Shown here: positions 31,555 through 42,997 of the stretch, in pieces
Layout: each line of letters begins with the position of its first letter
How positions within the stretch are numbered: position 1 is the stretch's first letter
Origin: Rebecca billardiae RCC1528
Taxonomy: Eukaryota > Haptophyta
Reading direction: 5' to 3'
NCBI GenBank assembly: GCA_965240325.2
Contig: OZ251226.1
Location: forward strand, 1,426,001 to 1,490,000
DNA: 64,000 bases
The notes under the pieces: model-generated
Told to the model about the DNA's origin: nothing
Databases searched by the model: none
The model's input: only the letters and a program-made list of their open reading frames with translations
Made by a program: the position numbers and the translations under genes

Positions 31555-32160
31555 ATGACGGTCATCAGCCGGATGACGCTCATCAACCACTTCGTGCGGC
31601 TCTTCATGCTGATCGCGCTCGCCCTTCCGGTGTCGCACGCGTACCATGGCTTGCCGGGTCGCGTGCAGCTTGCCTCCCCCGTCATCTCGCGCGCTCCCCG
31701 TCGCCATCGCAGGGCGGCCATCACGTCTGTTGACATGCCGAGCGGCCAGGAGCTCTGGGCGGCCGCGCACGACGCGTGGGAGAGCGTGAGGGCGAGGGTG
31801 ATCTTCGAGCGCGGCGCGCTGCGGATTCTCGACCCTGACCTCGCCGCGTTCGTTGGCGGCGCGGTGGGTGTGATTGGCACCGTCGAGTCCATCATGGCTC
31901 GCCGGCGTGCCGTGCGCGATCGGCTGACGTGCGTCTACTGCGACGGCTCCGGCTCGCTGGGCTGCGGCGTGTGCTTCGGAACAGGCATCGGGAGCGACGG
32001 CCTGCCGTGCGGCGCGTGCTCGGGCACGGGCAAGGTGGACTGCGTCTCCTGCCAGGGCTCGGGTAACTCCGTGCTCCTGGCTGAGGACCGCAACCTGATC
32101 CGCGAGCTCGCCGGGCTCGGCACGATGACGGGCGAGCTCGAAACGGAGATCGACCGCTGA
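31555..32160 (+). CDS. DnaJ-type cysteine-rich zinc-finger protein, organelle-targeted
   Basis: A single exon encodes 201 residues. A hydrophobic signal-like leader (FMLIALALPVSHA) followed by a basic stretch fits plastid import in a secondary alga. A weak membrane helix, FVGGAVGVIGTVESI, comes next. The C-terminal third has four CxxCxGxG units: CVYCDGSG, CGVCFGTG, CGACSGTG and CVSCQGSG, which bind two zinc ions in the DnaJ central domain. No J-domain is present. Similar J-less proteins in plants are BSD2 (Rubisco assembly) and ORANGE (carotenoid/phytoene synthase control); the helix before the fingers leans toward ORANGE-like, but this is uncertain. Confidence 0.75.
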   Translation: MTVISRMTLINHFVRLFMLIALALPVSHAYHGLPGRVQLASPVISRAPRRHRRAAITSVDMPSGQELWAAAHDAWESVRARVIFERGALRILDPDLAAFVGGAVGVIGTVESIMARRRAVRDRLTCVYCDGSGSLGCGVCFGTGIGSDGLPCGACSGTGKVDCVSCQGSGNSVLLAEDRNLIRELAGLGTMTGELETEIDR

Positions 32161-32896
32161 GCAGCGCGTGGTGCAGGTGGTTTGCTACGCGGGAGGAGAG
32201 TGACGCGCACGACCAGGCGGTGGCTGGCCAGCCGGCAGGAGGCTGCCTGCGGCGCTGGCACGTTCTGCGCTGCGCTGGAGAGTTACCCGATCCGCGATTT
32301 GCTCTGTGATCTGTCACCATTCGACACGCGCCGTGAGTAACGCCGTCGGTCGTGTTGCCCCTCACTGCGGCGACGGCCTCCACGGCCTCCGCGCGCTCGG
32401 CACCTCCTCGACCGCACTGCTGTCTGAGTGGCAGCTGCCAGTACACCGTGCGGCCAGTGATTCATCGCTTCAACCGCCTGCAGCAGTCCGTCAGTGTCAC
32501 CGACACCTGTCATCGGGGCTCCTTCTCTCTCCCTGAGTCCCGTCCATCATCCACGAGTCGTTGTTAATCATACGGGTAACTGACGAATTGCCCATCCAAT
32601 AATGCACCCGACCCGAGGGCAATCGATGAAGACCCTTTCATCAGGGACTTCCTTTGCTTTCAGTGCCGCGCGCGGTGAAGCCGAAAAGGCGTGCTCGCTT
32701 TTTTGCCGCAGGTTGTTTCCACAACAACCCTCGAACGAAACTCATCGCAGGGAATTCCGGACGACCCACCCCGCAACAGCAAAACGCACCCGGCCGCGAG
32801 CGTGCACCTTTGAAGACGCAGCAGCACCAGGCAGTGCCGTCAAATCACCAGTTCCTCTCGCTCGGCCCCGACGCGCTCGCGGCCCTCCAGCGCGCG
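32161..32896. other. Intergenic, upstream of the giant gene
   Basis: Less GC-rich than the following exon. The giant gene's frame is open from 32654, but the sequence lacks protein-like bias. No other feature. Confidence 0.5.
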
Positions 32897-35800
32897 ATGG
32901 CGAGCGGCGCGCTCGCTACCCTTCTCGGTGCAGGCGTGATGACGGGTGGATCGTCACGCATCGCCCCTGCCCCCACCAGCCTCATCCGTCTCGACCTCGG
33001 CCGGCTTGACGCCAGCAACGCATCCTCACTCGCCGCGGTGCACGGCATCGCAGGCGCGCCGCCGCGCATGTGCGTGGGGCGCGACGAGTTCAACACGAGC
33101 CTGGCCATCGTGCCGTGTGACGAGGCCCGGGCCGAGTGGGCCGGCTCGCCCGTCTCCCAGCTCCGCCTCGTCAGCCCGTCCGAGAACCTCGCGGAGGGGC
33201 TGAAGCGGCACCTGCTCCTTTCATTTGGCGGCCGCCGCCGGGCGCGCGCCGCGCACGCGGCGGCGGCGGGCTCGCCCGCGACGCCGCTCCTCGTGTCCGA
33301 TCCCGAAGGGTTCTCCTGCCTCGGCACGCGCCGCGGCTGGTTCGGCGGCGACGGCGCGCCCGCGCTCGTCGCGTGCGAGTCGAGCCGGCGGCGCGCTTGG
33401 ACGGTGCAGACGCCGCCGCCGCCAGACGGCAAGTGCAGCGTGCTCACGCCGACGGCGCCGCCGTCGCCGCCTGGCTGGAGGGACGACGCGGCGCGGCTCG
33501 CGCCCGATCGCGTGCTCTGCCTCGGCCGCGCGGGCGAGCGCTGCCTCGCGCGCGTCGCGCCGCGCAAGGGCGCGCGCGGCGTGTGGCCGCTGGCACCCGC
33601 CGGGCCCATCACACCGCCTGCGTGGCTCGCGACGCGGCTGGTGCGCGGCGCGAGCAAGCAGCGCTTCGCGATGGTGCCGCGCAAGGGCCAGCGCGGCCGC
33701 ACGCTCGCCGGCGTCCGGCCGGCCACCAGCCCGGACATCGACCCGGACTGGGACGAGGAGGACGAGCTGCCGGCGGCCGCGGGCGCGCAGACCGGCTTTG
33801 GCGCCGCGCGCGCGGAGGGCAACGCGACCGTGCGCGCCGACGGCACGGTGGAGTGCGCGCGGGGCGCGGAGACGGCGGAGTGCGCCGCGGCGTGCGCCAT
33901 TCGCGTCAGCGCCAACGCCTCCAACGCGTCGGCGGGCGGCGAGACCGAGTGCGCCGCCGCCGCCGCGGGCGCGCGCGCGGCGTGCGCGGCGGCGCACGCG
34001 GCCGCGCAGGGCGACGGCAGCGTGCTCGGTGGCGGCGGCTCGGCGGCGGCGGCGCTGGGCGGCGGCGGCGGCGGCGCCGGCTCGTGGAGCCGCGCGTCGA
34101 TCTGTGCCGCGCTCGTCATGCTCTTCTGCGCCGCCGTCCTCTTCTGGGAGCTCGTGCGCCCGGCGGCCGCGCGGCTGCAACCGCTGCTCGGCGCAGGCAA
34201 GGCGGCGGGCGCCAGCGCGGACGAGTCGGGGCGGCCGGCGCCGCCGCCCGAGCACGCGCCGCCGCGGCCCGGGCGCGTGGCGGCGGTGGCGGCGGCGGCG
34301 GAGGAGGCGGCCGCGCCCTCGCCGCCCTCGCCGCGCGACTCCCCGCCGCGCGAGCCGCCCACCAGCCCCGAGGCGCTCACCACGGACGCGGCCATGTCGC
34401 AGGTCGAGGCGGCGTTGGCACGCGTCGAGATAGTGCAGGCGGCCGCGGCCGCGGCGCTCGCGGCGGCGGAGGAGGAGGCGCGCGCGGACGAGGCGACGGC
34501 GGCGGTGCTCGCGACCGCGCGCGAGCTCCGGCTCAGCTCGCCGCGCACACCGCGCGGCAGCGCGCACGCCGAGAGCGGCAGCGCCGCCGCCGCCGCGGAC
34601 GACGAGCGCACGCCTGCCTCGGGCGCGTCCACGCCTCCGGGGCCGGCGCGGCCGACGGCGGACGTGGGCGGCGGCGGCGGCGCGGCGGCGATGGTGGAGG
34701 CGGGGTTGGCGTCGGGCGCGGCGGGGGTGCGCGTGACGCCGATGCGCGCGCCGCCGCCCGTCGCCGCCGCCGCCGCCTCGCGCCGCGGCCCGGCCCTCGC
34801 CCACGACGTGGCCGAGCAGCCGGCGCCGCAGGTGGCGGAGGCGGCGATGGCGCGCGCGGCCGCGGCCGCGGCCGCGGCCGCGCGCGCCGCGCAGCTTGCG
34901 AAGGGCGAGGCGGACGGCGACGAGGGCTCGGAGGAGGCGGAGGACGACGATGCGGACGAGGACACCGAGGGGCCGATGCCGGGCTCGTCGCCCGAGCCCG
35001 CCTCCAAGCACGCGCCCGCCCAGCCGGCGGGCAGCGGCAGCGGCAGCGCGGCCGACGGCTTGAGCGGAGCCGCCAAGCCCGCGGCCGCGGCCGTGGCCGC
35101 GGCCGGCGGCGCCGCCGCCGCCGCCGGCGTCGCGGCGTGCGCCGCCGCCACCGCCGCCGCGGCGCGCAGCTGGCCCGCCGTCGCGCCGAGTGCGAGCGAG
35201 GCGAGCAAGCTCGCCGCGACCACCGACGTCACCGCCCTCAGCGCGCCCGAGCCCGCGCCCGAGCCCGCCGCCGAGGGCGAGGCCGCGGTGAGCGGCGCGC
35301 GCGCGCGCGCGCTCGCCGCCCTCGCCGCTCTGGGCAAGGACGAGGCCGCCGCCGCCGCGGCGAAGGGCGGGCCGCGGGGCGGGCTGGGGCGGGCAAAGAC
35401 GATGGGCGGCTCGAGCTCTGCCGCGCCGGGCGGCGCGCGCGGCGTGGGCACGATGGCCGCCGCCGCCGCCACCGCCGCATGCGGCTACACGGACACGGCG
35501 CGCGCTTGCCTGAGCGGAGGCGGCGGCGCGCGGCCGGGCGGCGCGGGCGCGCGCCGGCCCGCCGAGGCGGCGCAGCGCGTGTCGCGCGCGATCGCAGAGT
35601 CGACCGTCGCGTCGGCGATGAGCTCGGCGGTGCGCGCGGCCGTCGAGCGCGCGGCGAGCGCCGCGGGGCAGCCCTCCGCCGAGGCCGCGCCCGCCGCGCT
35701 CCACCCGCGCCGCGCCGCCGCCGCCGCCTCGGCCGCCGCGGCCGCGCGCGCCGGCTACCAGCCGTTCCTGCGCAGCAGCACGGGCGGCGGCGGCGGCGAG

Positions 35801-38800
35801 GGGAGCGGCGGGCGCGCGAGGGCGCAGCCGCACCCGGCGGCGACGCCGTCGCGCAGCTCGGCGCCGCCCGCGCCGTACGCCGCCGCGTCGGACGCGGACG
35901 AGGCGGCGGCACACGGCGCTGCGGCCGGCGCCGCCGCGCACGAGGGCGCGGGCGCGGGCGCGGGCGAGCGCGCGTCGGCGGGCACGCCGCCCGCGGCCGT
36001 GCGCGCCGCGCCCGGCCCGCTCCGGCCGCACCACTCCGCCGTCCGCCCGCCGCCCGCCGCGCGCTGGCAGATGCAGATGCAGGGCGCGCCGGGCGCCGCG
36101 CGCGACGCGCGCGCGCACTCCAGCGGCGGCTGCTCCTCTGCGACGCACACGCCCACCGCTGCGTCGCGCGCCACGTCTGAGCAGCTGTCTGCCGGCGGGC
36201 TGCTGCTGTCCGGCACGTCGGCGGCGACGACGGCGACGCCGCCGGGCGGGCCGACGCCGATGTGGCGGGACACGCGCGCGCGCGCCAGCGCCGCCGGCGC
36301 GGAGAGCGCGCCCACCTCGTCACTCCACTCGCCGCCGTCCGCCGACGCGTCGCTCGCGTCCGCGCGACACACGACCGCCGACAACTCCGCCTCCGAGCTG
36401 GACAACCCGAGCTGCACCGACGCGGGCGCGGGCGGCGGCGGCGGCGCGCCGGCGGGCAAGAAGCTGAAGGGGCGCGACTCCGCCGGCACGCCCTCGACCA
36501 TCAACTCGCCGCAGCCCGAGGCCGACGGCGCGCGCCGGCTGCCGACACCCGCAAGCAGCTCGCCGCTGCACGCGCGCCGCGCGCGCTCGCCGGCCGCCGT
36601 GCAGACGCCGTATGCGCGCCGCGAGGAGGAAGAGGAGGAGGAGGCGGCGGGCGGCAGCGGCGCGGGCGGTGCGCCGCGCGCCGGCTCGGCGCAGCCCGCC
36701 GCGCTCCCGCCGCCGCCCGGCGACGACGTCCTCGAGGCGATGGCGCCCCTCTTCGAGTTTGGCAGCGGGCGCGACGAGACGGGCCGCGCGCACGCCGACG
36801 CGCCGCTCGAGTTTGCGCCGCTGCCCGCCACGCCGGAGGGCGTGCGCGCGGCGGCGCAGCGCGCGGCGTCGGACTCGCTCGACCACGACGGCGGCGGGAC
36901 GGAGCGGCGCGAGGCGCTCGAGAACTCCGCCGTCGCCGCGTACCACTACCGCGAGGGCATGCGCGCCAACACGGAAGGCGCGACCGCGCGCGCAGCGGGT
37001 CACTTCTCGGCGTCGCTCGTCGTGTGGCCGTCGGTGCCGACGCTTCTCTCGCTCGCCAACATGCACCTCAAGCTCGGGGGGCCGTGCGCGGTGCGCGCGT
37101 GCGCGGCGAGCCGCGGCCGCCGCCGCAGCCGTGCCGCGCGCCTCGCTGCCCGCTCAGCAGACCCGCGGCCGCGCCGCCGGCCGCCCGCTCGGCCCGCCGG
37201 CCTGCCTGCTGCGCGCCACGCCCCGCGCTGCTGACGGCTCGATCTGACCGGCCCCCGCCCTCTCCCGCGTCGCCGCGCCCGCGCCGTGCGTCTGTGCGTG
37301 TGTCGCGCCCGCGCTCTCGGCGCGCGCCCGTCGCGGCTGGCGCGCGCGCAGGCGGTGGCGGAGGCGGTGTACCGCGCGCTGCTGCGGCGCGGCGCGCCCT
37401 CCGACTCGGCCGCCCTGTCTGTGGATGGCTCGGTGCTCGGCTCGGCCGCGGTCGTCGAGCTGACCTCGGGCCAGCGCCGGCTGCTGCGGCGCAAGCTGGA
37501 CGAGGTGCGCGCGCCGCGCGGCCCAGGCGCGCGGGCCGCGAGCCGAGAGCCCGCGCGGCCGCACCGCCGCCGCACCGCGCGCGCGCAGCAGCCGCTCGCG
37601 CGCCCTCGCGCCTGGGCCACGCGGCGCGCGCCTGCCCGCCGCCCCGCCCGCCGCCATCCCACCGCCATCCCCGCCCCTCCGCCGCCCCTCGGCTGCGCCC
37701 GGCCGCTCCCCACGGCGCGCGACGCGCAGGTCGCCGAGCGGAAGCGCAAGTCGGTGCAGTCGCTCCGCCGGCGCTCCGAGCCCAGCGCGCTCGCCGCCGT
37801 CGCGTCCACCGTGCCCGCGCGCAGCGCGCGGATCGAGGCGGCGGCGGACGCGGCGGTCACGTGGCTGGCGGTGCACGCGCTGCGGCAGCGCTCGCTCCGG
37901 GTGCGCTTCTCGCTCGCGGACTCGGTGGCGCCGCAGCCCTCGCCCGCCGGCGCGCGCTCCGGCGCGGGCTTCAGCCTGTTCGACCCGCTGCTCGGCGCGG
38001 AGGCGAGCTCGATCGCGGGCGCGGGCAGCACGCCAGGAGCACTGCTCACGCCCGGCAGAGCGGGCGCGCGCGGGTTTGGCGCGGCGGCGGCGGGTGGCGG
38101 CGGCGCGGGCGGCGCGCCGAGCCCGGGCGGCGGCGCGGGCGGCAGCGGCAAGCGCTCGCGCTCCACGCCGCGCGCGTCCACGATGCGCCGCACCGCGTCC
38201 TCGCCGGCGGTGCGCGTCGACGCCGAGGCTTCGGCCGACGCGGGCGGCGCGGGCCGCACCCTCTCCATCCCCGGCTCGGCCGCCGCGCTCAGCGCCGCCG
38301 CCGAGTCGAGCCGGCGCGCCGAGGTGTCGGAGCTGGTCCGGAGGTACGAGGAGATTGCGCAGGCGCGGCGCGCGTCGAGGGAGGCGGCGGAGGGCGGGCT
38401 CTCGCCGCCGCCCAAGCGCGCGAGCGCGGGCGACGCGGAGGCGGAGGGCGGCGCCGACGCGGACGCGTCCACCGCCACCACGCCCGGCCGCACGCGCACC
38501 GGCGGCAGCTTTGCCGCCTCGCCCGGCGCGGAGACGGAGCGGCGCGTGCAGTTTGCCAGGCACGGCACGTCGGGCTCGTTGCTCGCCTCGCCCGTCTCGC
38601 AGCGCCGCCAGCCGCGCCTCCGCGCCGCGTCCGTCGCCGACCTGCGCGAGTCGGTGCTCGCGCCGCCCATGTCGCGCGAGGAGGCGGAGGCGCACGCCGC
38701 GGCGGAGGCGGAGGTGGAGGCGCACATGGCCGCGGCGATGCGCGCCGCGGCGGAGGGCGGCGGCGGCAGCGACGGCGGCGGCGGCAGCGCGCTCTCGTCG

Positions 38801-39357
38801 CCGCCCGCCTCCGGCGCCGCCAGGCGGCGCACGCGCACGCGCAGCGGCAGGATGCGCGCCACCGCGGAGGAGGCGGAGGACGAGAGCCTCGACGCGGCGC
38901 TGCCCGACGGGCTCGCGCCGTCGCCGAGCGGCAAGGCGCCCTCCACCACCTCGTCGTCCGGCCGGCGGCGCAGCCGCGCCCACCTCGAGCCGCACGCGGA
39001 CAGCCCGTCGCCGGCGGCGCGGAGCCGCGGCTGGCGCGCGCTCCGCCCCGCCGTGCGCCTCGGCGCGCAGCTCTCCGCGCGCGCGATGCTCGCGCAGCGG
39101 TACGCGGACGAGGCCGAGCACGTCGCCGCCGAGGCGACCGAGGACCTGCTCGGCCGCCGGATCGACCAGCTCATCGCCAGCCAGCGGCGCACCACCACGA
39201 CGCGCGGCGGCGGCGGCGGCGGCGGCCGGCGCTCGGGCGGCGCCGCGTCGGCCGCGTCGGGCAGCACCGACGTGGTCGGCGGCTGGCGCTTCGTCGACGA
39301 CGACGACGAGGAGAGCGGCTCGGAGGCGGCCGAGAGCGACGGCGAGGACGGCTTTGA

Positions 39358-39396
<39 letters not shown>

Positions 39397-40057
39397 GCTG
39401 ATGGACGAGGAGGAGGAGGCCGCGCGGCAGCGGGGCGCGGCGCGGCGCAAGGGCACCGCCGTGCCGGGCCACTTTGCGTTCGTCGACGCGGCGCTCGACG
39501 ACATGGGCGGCTCGGGCAGCTCGCGGCGCGCCTCCACGTCCGCGCCGCAGTTTGTGAGCGCGCTGCCGAGCCGCCGCCCGTCCGTGGCGCGCGGCGCCGA
39601 GCCGCCGCGCCCGACGCGGCGCGGGGCCTCGATGCTCCTCTCGAAGAAGGGCGCGGCGGGCGGCGGCTCGTTTGGCGTGCCGCCGCGCCGCGCGAGCGCG
39701 TGCGCGTACGGCGGCACGCACTCGGCGCACGCGCACACGCACTCGCAGGCCATGGCCGCCGCGGTCGCCATCGCGGCCGCGGGCATGGACGAGGACTCCG
39801 ACTCGTCCGTGCCCTCCTCCGCCGCCGGCTTCGCCGGCGACACTCGGTACACCACGTCGGTCCCGCCGCCCGTGCCGTACGGCGTGCAGATGGGCACGGC
39901 CGTGGCCGCGCGCGCGGCGGGCGGGCGGCAGCTCTCCCGCCCGACCAACGACGTCGTGCGCGTCGGCCTCGGCCTCCCGCCAAAGATCGGCAGCGCCGGC
40001 ACCTCCGCGTCGTCGGAGGGCTCGAGGGGCGCGGCGCCGTGGAAGCGCGGCCGATGA
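32897..40057 (+). CDS. Very large Ala-rich single-pass membrane protein with TPR-like segment
   Basis: Exons 32897-37090, 37352-37504 and 37730-40057 join in phase for 2,224 residues. The frame extends upstream only to a TTG, so I take the ATG at 32897. The N-terminal 400 residues have paired cysteines (RMCVGRDEFN, AIVPCDEAR, SCLGTRRGWFGGDGA, VLCLGRAGERCLA) and look extracellular or lumenal. One strong membrane helix follows, ASICAALVMLFCAAVLFWEL. Then comes about 900 residues of Ala/Gly/Pro low complexity. The segment around 1355-1410, AVAAYHYREGMRANTEG to SLANMHLKLGG and AVAEAVYRALLRRG, resembles tetratricopeptide repeats and spans the first intron. The C-terminal 776 residues mix basic RRxS sites and an acidic run near 39350. 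Family unknown; a scaffold or receptor role is speculation. Confidence 0.7.
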
Positions 40058-40887
40058 GCGGCCGCCTATGCTTTGCATGACATGGTAGTGGCAGTCGTAG
40101 TAGCAGAGTAGAATGTGGCGTAGCTGCTAGTATAGTCGTACTAAATATGAACGGCTACTACTCAGTTTTCAGTAGGCCATCTTCAGAAGTGACTAAAGTC
40201 AAAGTGAGACGACTCGCGGACTGATCGCGGACATATCGGACGTTGGACAGGGCCACGCGAGACGCGAGTCCGACTCGGCGACGCGAGCTCGCGCTGAGCG
40301 CGGGGAGTCGGGCCTCCCCCGCCCTCTGGGGAGCCGGGGAGGTTTGCATACGACTACCGCGCCATAGGCATGACGATGATTATATCCATATACAGCAATT
40401 AATTACTAACGAGTAACGGTTAGCGGCTCAGTCTGCGTAATATCCGGTTATACTGATACTCTTATTACTTATAGCCTCGTCCGAATTGGCCCGCGCGGTG
40501 AAGTTCGCCGGCCGTCGAAGGCCCGGACTGACTCATTTACTGAGTCTCAATTCACAATAATTGATGATGAGTCTCGGAAGGATCACCGCCACCGCACCAC
40601 GTTGACGAGTGACACTGTCACTGGGCACACTGGCGACTGGCGGTCACTGCTGTTCCCAGCTGCTCAACATCGGTCGGCGAGGGCGACCACGTGCTCACCG
40701 CCCTGTCTGCGGCGGAGCGCACGGCGATCGAGAAGCGCTTCTACGCCGAGCTCGGCATACCCACGCGTCTTCCCGCCGCCGTTCTTCGCACGGCGTGTAG
40801 CTTCGCCGCGAGCAGTGAGCAGGCATCACGGGCGCCGGCTCGTCGCCGCGACCGCAGGACTGCGCCGACGTCGGCCCCACTGGGGCT
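40058..40887. other. Intergenic between convergent ends
   Basis: AT-rich around 40370-40470. Frames at 40602-41126 are antisense shadow or chance. No gene seen. Confidence 0.55.
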
Positions 40888-41784
40888 TCACGAGCCACGG
40901 TAGGTGGAGTACGACCATGGCGAGCACAGCAGTGGCACGTGGTAGTGCTTCTCCGGGTTGTCGATGCCAAAGCGCAGCGGCACGTCCGCGAGGAAGGGCG
41001 TGCCTGCCATCGGCGTGCCCTTCACCGCGTAGTACTCGCCGACGGCAAACATCCACTCGTACACGCCCTCGGCGAAGCTCTCGCCGGCGAGCGCGGGGCC
41101 GTCGAGCCGGCCGTCCGAGTTGGTGATGAACGTGCCGATCACCTTTGGCTCAGCCGGCCCGTCCGTCGCGCCCGAGCCTCCGAGGTAGCGCAGCGTGACA
41201 GGCAGGCCAGCCGCGGGGCAGCCGTGCGCCGTGTCCAGCACGTGGCAGGTGAGCTTGCCCGTCGGTGCCGGCGGTGCGATGAGGCGAAGGCGCATCCACG
41301 CGATCTTGCGCACCTGCGCGAGGCACTCGGCCATCTCCACCCCGGGTGAGTTCTGCAGCCGCCGCTCGAACGACCCCAGGATGATGCGCTTGGACGCGTT
41401 GCGCACGGCGAGGATGAACGGGAAGCCAAACTTGCTCTTGTACGCGTCGTTGAGCGCGGTGAATTTGGCCATCTCGTCCGGCGTGAGGGCGCCCAGGCCG
41501 GCGCGCTTTTGCTCGTCGGTCGACTCCGCCGTGAGGTCGCCGGCGATCGCCGCCTTGCCCGCGAGGTCGGGGTGCGCGCGCAGCAGCGCGAGCTGCTCGT
41601 CGGCCGACGCGCCCGTCACCACCTCCCACATCGCCTCGTCCATGGCGCTCAGCGAGTCGAAGGGGGCCGCCCGGGCGTGGGCGCGCTCGGCGATCCACGG
41701 CGAGTTCTCGTACACCGGACCGACCGCCGAGACGAAGGCGCCCGCCTCGAGCGCACCGAGCTGCATCGCCGACGTGAACTGCAT
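40888..41784 (-). CDS. OHCU decarboxylase / HIU hydrolase fusion (allantoin synthase)
   Basis: A single exon encodes 298 residues. The N-terminal half is OHCU decarboxylase, with catalytic HPDLAGKAA, ERAHARAAPFDSLSAMDEAM and the ALNDAYKSKFGFPFILAVRN motif. The C-terminal half is a transthyretin-like 5-hydroxyisourate hydrolase with KLTCHVLDTAHGCPAAGLPV and the diagnostic C-terminal tetrapeptide YRGS. Together they convert 5-hydroxyisourate to S-allantoin, the steps after urate oxidase, usually in peroxisomes. The domain order is that of plant allantoin synthase (TTL). The longer open frame upstream to 41934 is not protein-like, so I start at MQFTSAMQLG. I see no clear internal PTS2. It is divergent from ALG14, with 250 bp between starts. 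Confidence 0.93.
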   Translation of the reverse strand: MQFTSAMQLGALEAGAFVSAVGPVYENSPWIAERAHARAAPFDSLSAMDEAMWEVVTGASADEQLALLRAHPDLAGKAAIAGDLTAESTDEQKRAGLGALTPDEMAKFTALNDAYKSKFGFPFILAVRNASKRIILGSFERRLQNSPGVEMAECLAQVRKIAWMRLRLIAPPAPTGKLTCHVLDTAHGCPAAGLPVTLRYLGGSGATDGPAEPKVIGTFITNSDGRLDGPALAGESFAEGVYEWMFAVGEYYAVKGTPMAGTPFLADVPLRFGIDNPEKHYHVPLLCSPWSYSTYRGS

Positions 41785-42034
41785 GCTCCGCGAGTTGATG
41801 GGCCGAGCGTGATGCACACGGCCACCTACCGTAGCTGAGTAGTAGCTGAAGTCAGTCTCCGTCTGGGCGTCTGGTCCTTGGTCTGGTGGCGATCTGCAAG
41901 CCACCTGACGACGACGGTGAACGGGTGAAGCCACTGTCTATTTCTTTGCCACTGTCTTCTCTACACTGCTTCGTCACTATGCGCAGACCCTGTTCTCAAC
42001 AGTCATCACTTGATCCGTTCAGTCAATCTGCAGC

Positions 42035-42685
42035 ATGGCGTCGTCGTATCTCCCTGGGACGCTGGGAATGGTGGTCCTACTCGGCCTCCTCATCCGGAAG
42101 AGGATAACGTTTCGACGAAGAGGACTGACGAGGGTACGCGCGCTTGTTGTCCTCGGCTCCGGTGGCCACACGTCCGAGATGCTGCGCCTGCTGCAGCAGC
42201 TCGTGCTCCGCAAGGGCGGGGTGTACCACGAGGTGCGCTTTGTGGTCGCCGACACGGACGCCTCCAGCCGCAAGAGCGCTGAGGGCGTTCTGTCCGAGTG
42301 TGCGCATATGGAGCATCCACCGCATGTCGAGTTCGTCACCATCCCTCGCAGCCGGGAAGTGGGCCAGCCGTACCTGACATCTGTCCTGACCACTGCGCGC
42401 GCCGCATGGCGTGCCCTCCACATTGTGCACTCCGCCGATCCGCACATACTCCTGTGCAACGGGCCTGGGACGTGCCTTCCGGTCTGTGTGGCAGCCATCC
42501 TGAGGCGGGCTCTTGTCGGCGGGACGCCGACCATCGTGTACATTGAGAGCATCGCCCGTGTGCACACACTGTCCCTCACCGGGAAGCTCATCATGATGCT
42601 GCACCTGGCCGATGCGTTCCTTGTGCAATGGCCCCAACTTGCGGCGCGCTACCCGCGTGCATGCTTCATCGGGCGGCTGTGTTGA
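42035..42685 (+). CDS. ALG14: ALG14, UDP-GlcNAc transferase membrane subunit
   Basis: A single exon encodes 216 residues. One N-terminal membrane anchor (LGMVVLLGLLI) precedes a Rossmann-like domain with VLGSGGHTSEMLRLL, LCNGPGTCLPVCVAA and IVYIESIARVHTLSLTGK. These are the ALG14 signatures. ALG14 recruits the catalytic subunit ALG13 to the ER face, and together they add the second GlcNAc to dolichol-PP-GlcNAc in N-glycan synthesis. Length equals yeast/animal ALG14. It ends PRACFIGRLC, slightly shorter than the usual GxxV end. ALG13 is not in the window. Confidence 0.95.
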   Translation: MASSYLPGTLGMVVLLGLLIRKRITFRRRGLTRVRALVVLGSGGHTSEMLRLLQQLVLRKGGVYHEVRFVVADTDASSRKSAEGVLSECAHMEHPPHVEFVTIPRSREVGQPYLTSVLTTARAAWRALHIVHSADPHILLCNGPGTCLPVCVAAILRRALVGGTPTIVYIESIARVHTLSLTGKLIMMLHLADAFLVQWPQLAARYPRACFIGRLC

Positions 42686-42921
42686 CCATGGGCTGTCCCG
42701 TTGGTGGCCTGGCTGACATGCAGGTTGCGCAGGGCTCATCGCATGGCGAGGAAACAGACAACGTCGGCTTTCCGGGCCGCACCCTGTACGACAACATGTA
42801 TTCCGCGCCTGCTGCTGATTCGCCTGATTCGTCATTTCGTCTCAATCTTCTGCCTTCTGGCGTCGCCGCGTAGCATGCACTCGCACAGTTCGTTCGATCA
42901 ATTCTGATCTTCTCAGAATGA

Positions 42922-42923
<2 letters not shown>

Positions 42924-42994
<71 letters not shown>
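42924..42994. repeat. (TA)n microsatellite
   Basis: About 35 uninterrupted TA units, 240 bp after the ALG14 stop. Length may be collapsed or expanded by assembly. Confidence 0.98.

Positions 42995-42997
<3 letters not shown>

Noticed and set aside
32845-40078. Several 300-1,000-residue sense-shifted and antisense frames over the giant gene
   Set aside because: All are polyA/polyR/polyG-type shadows; the chosen frame alone has a TM helix, cysteine pattern and TPR-like sequence and joins at GTGCG/AG sites.
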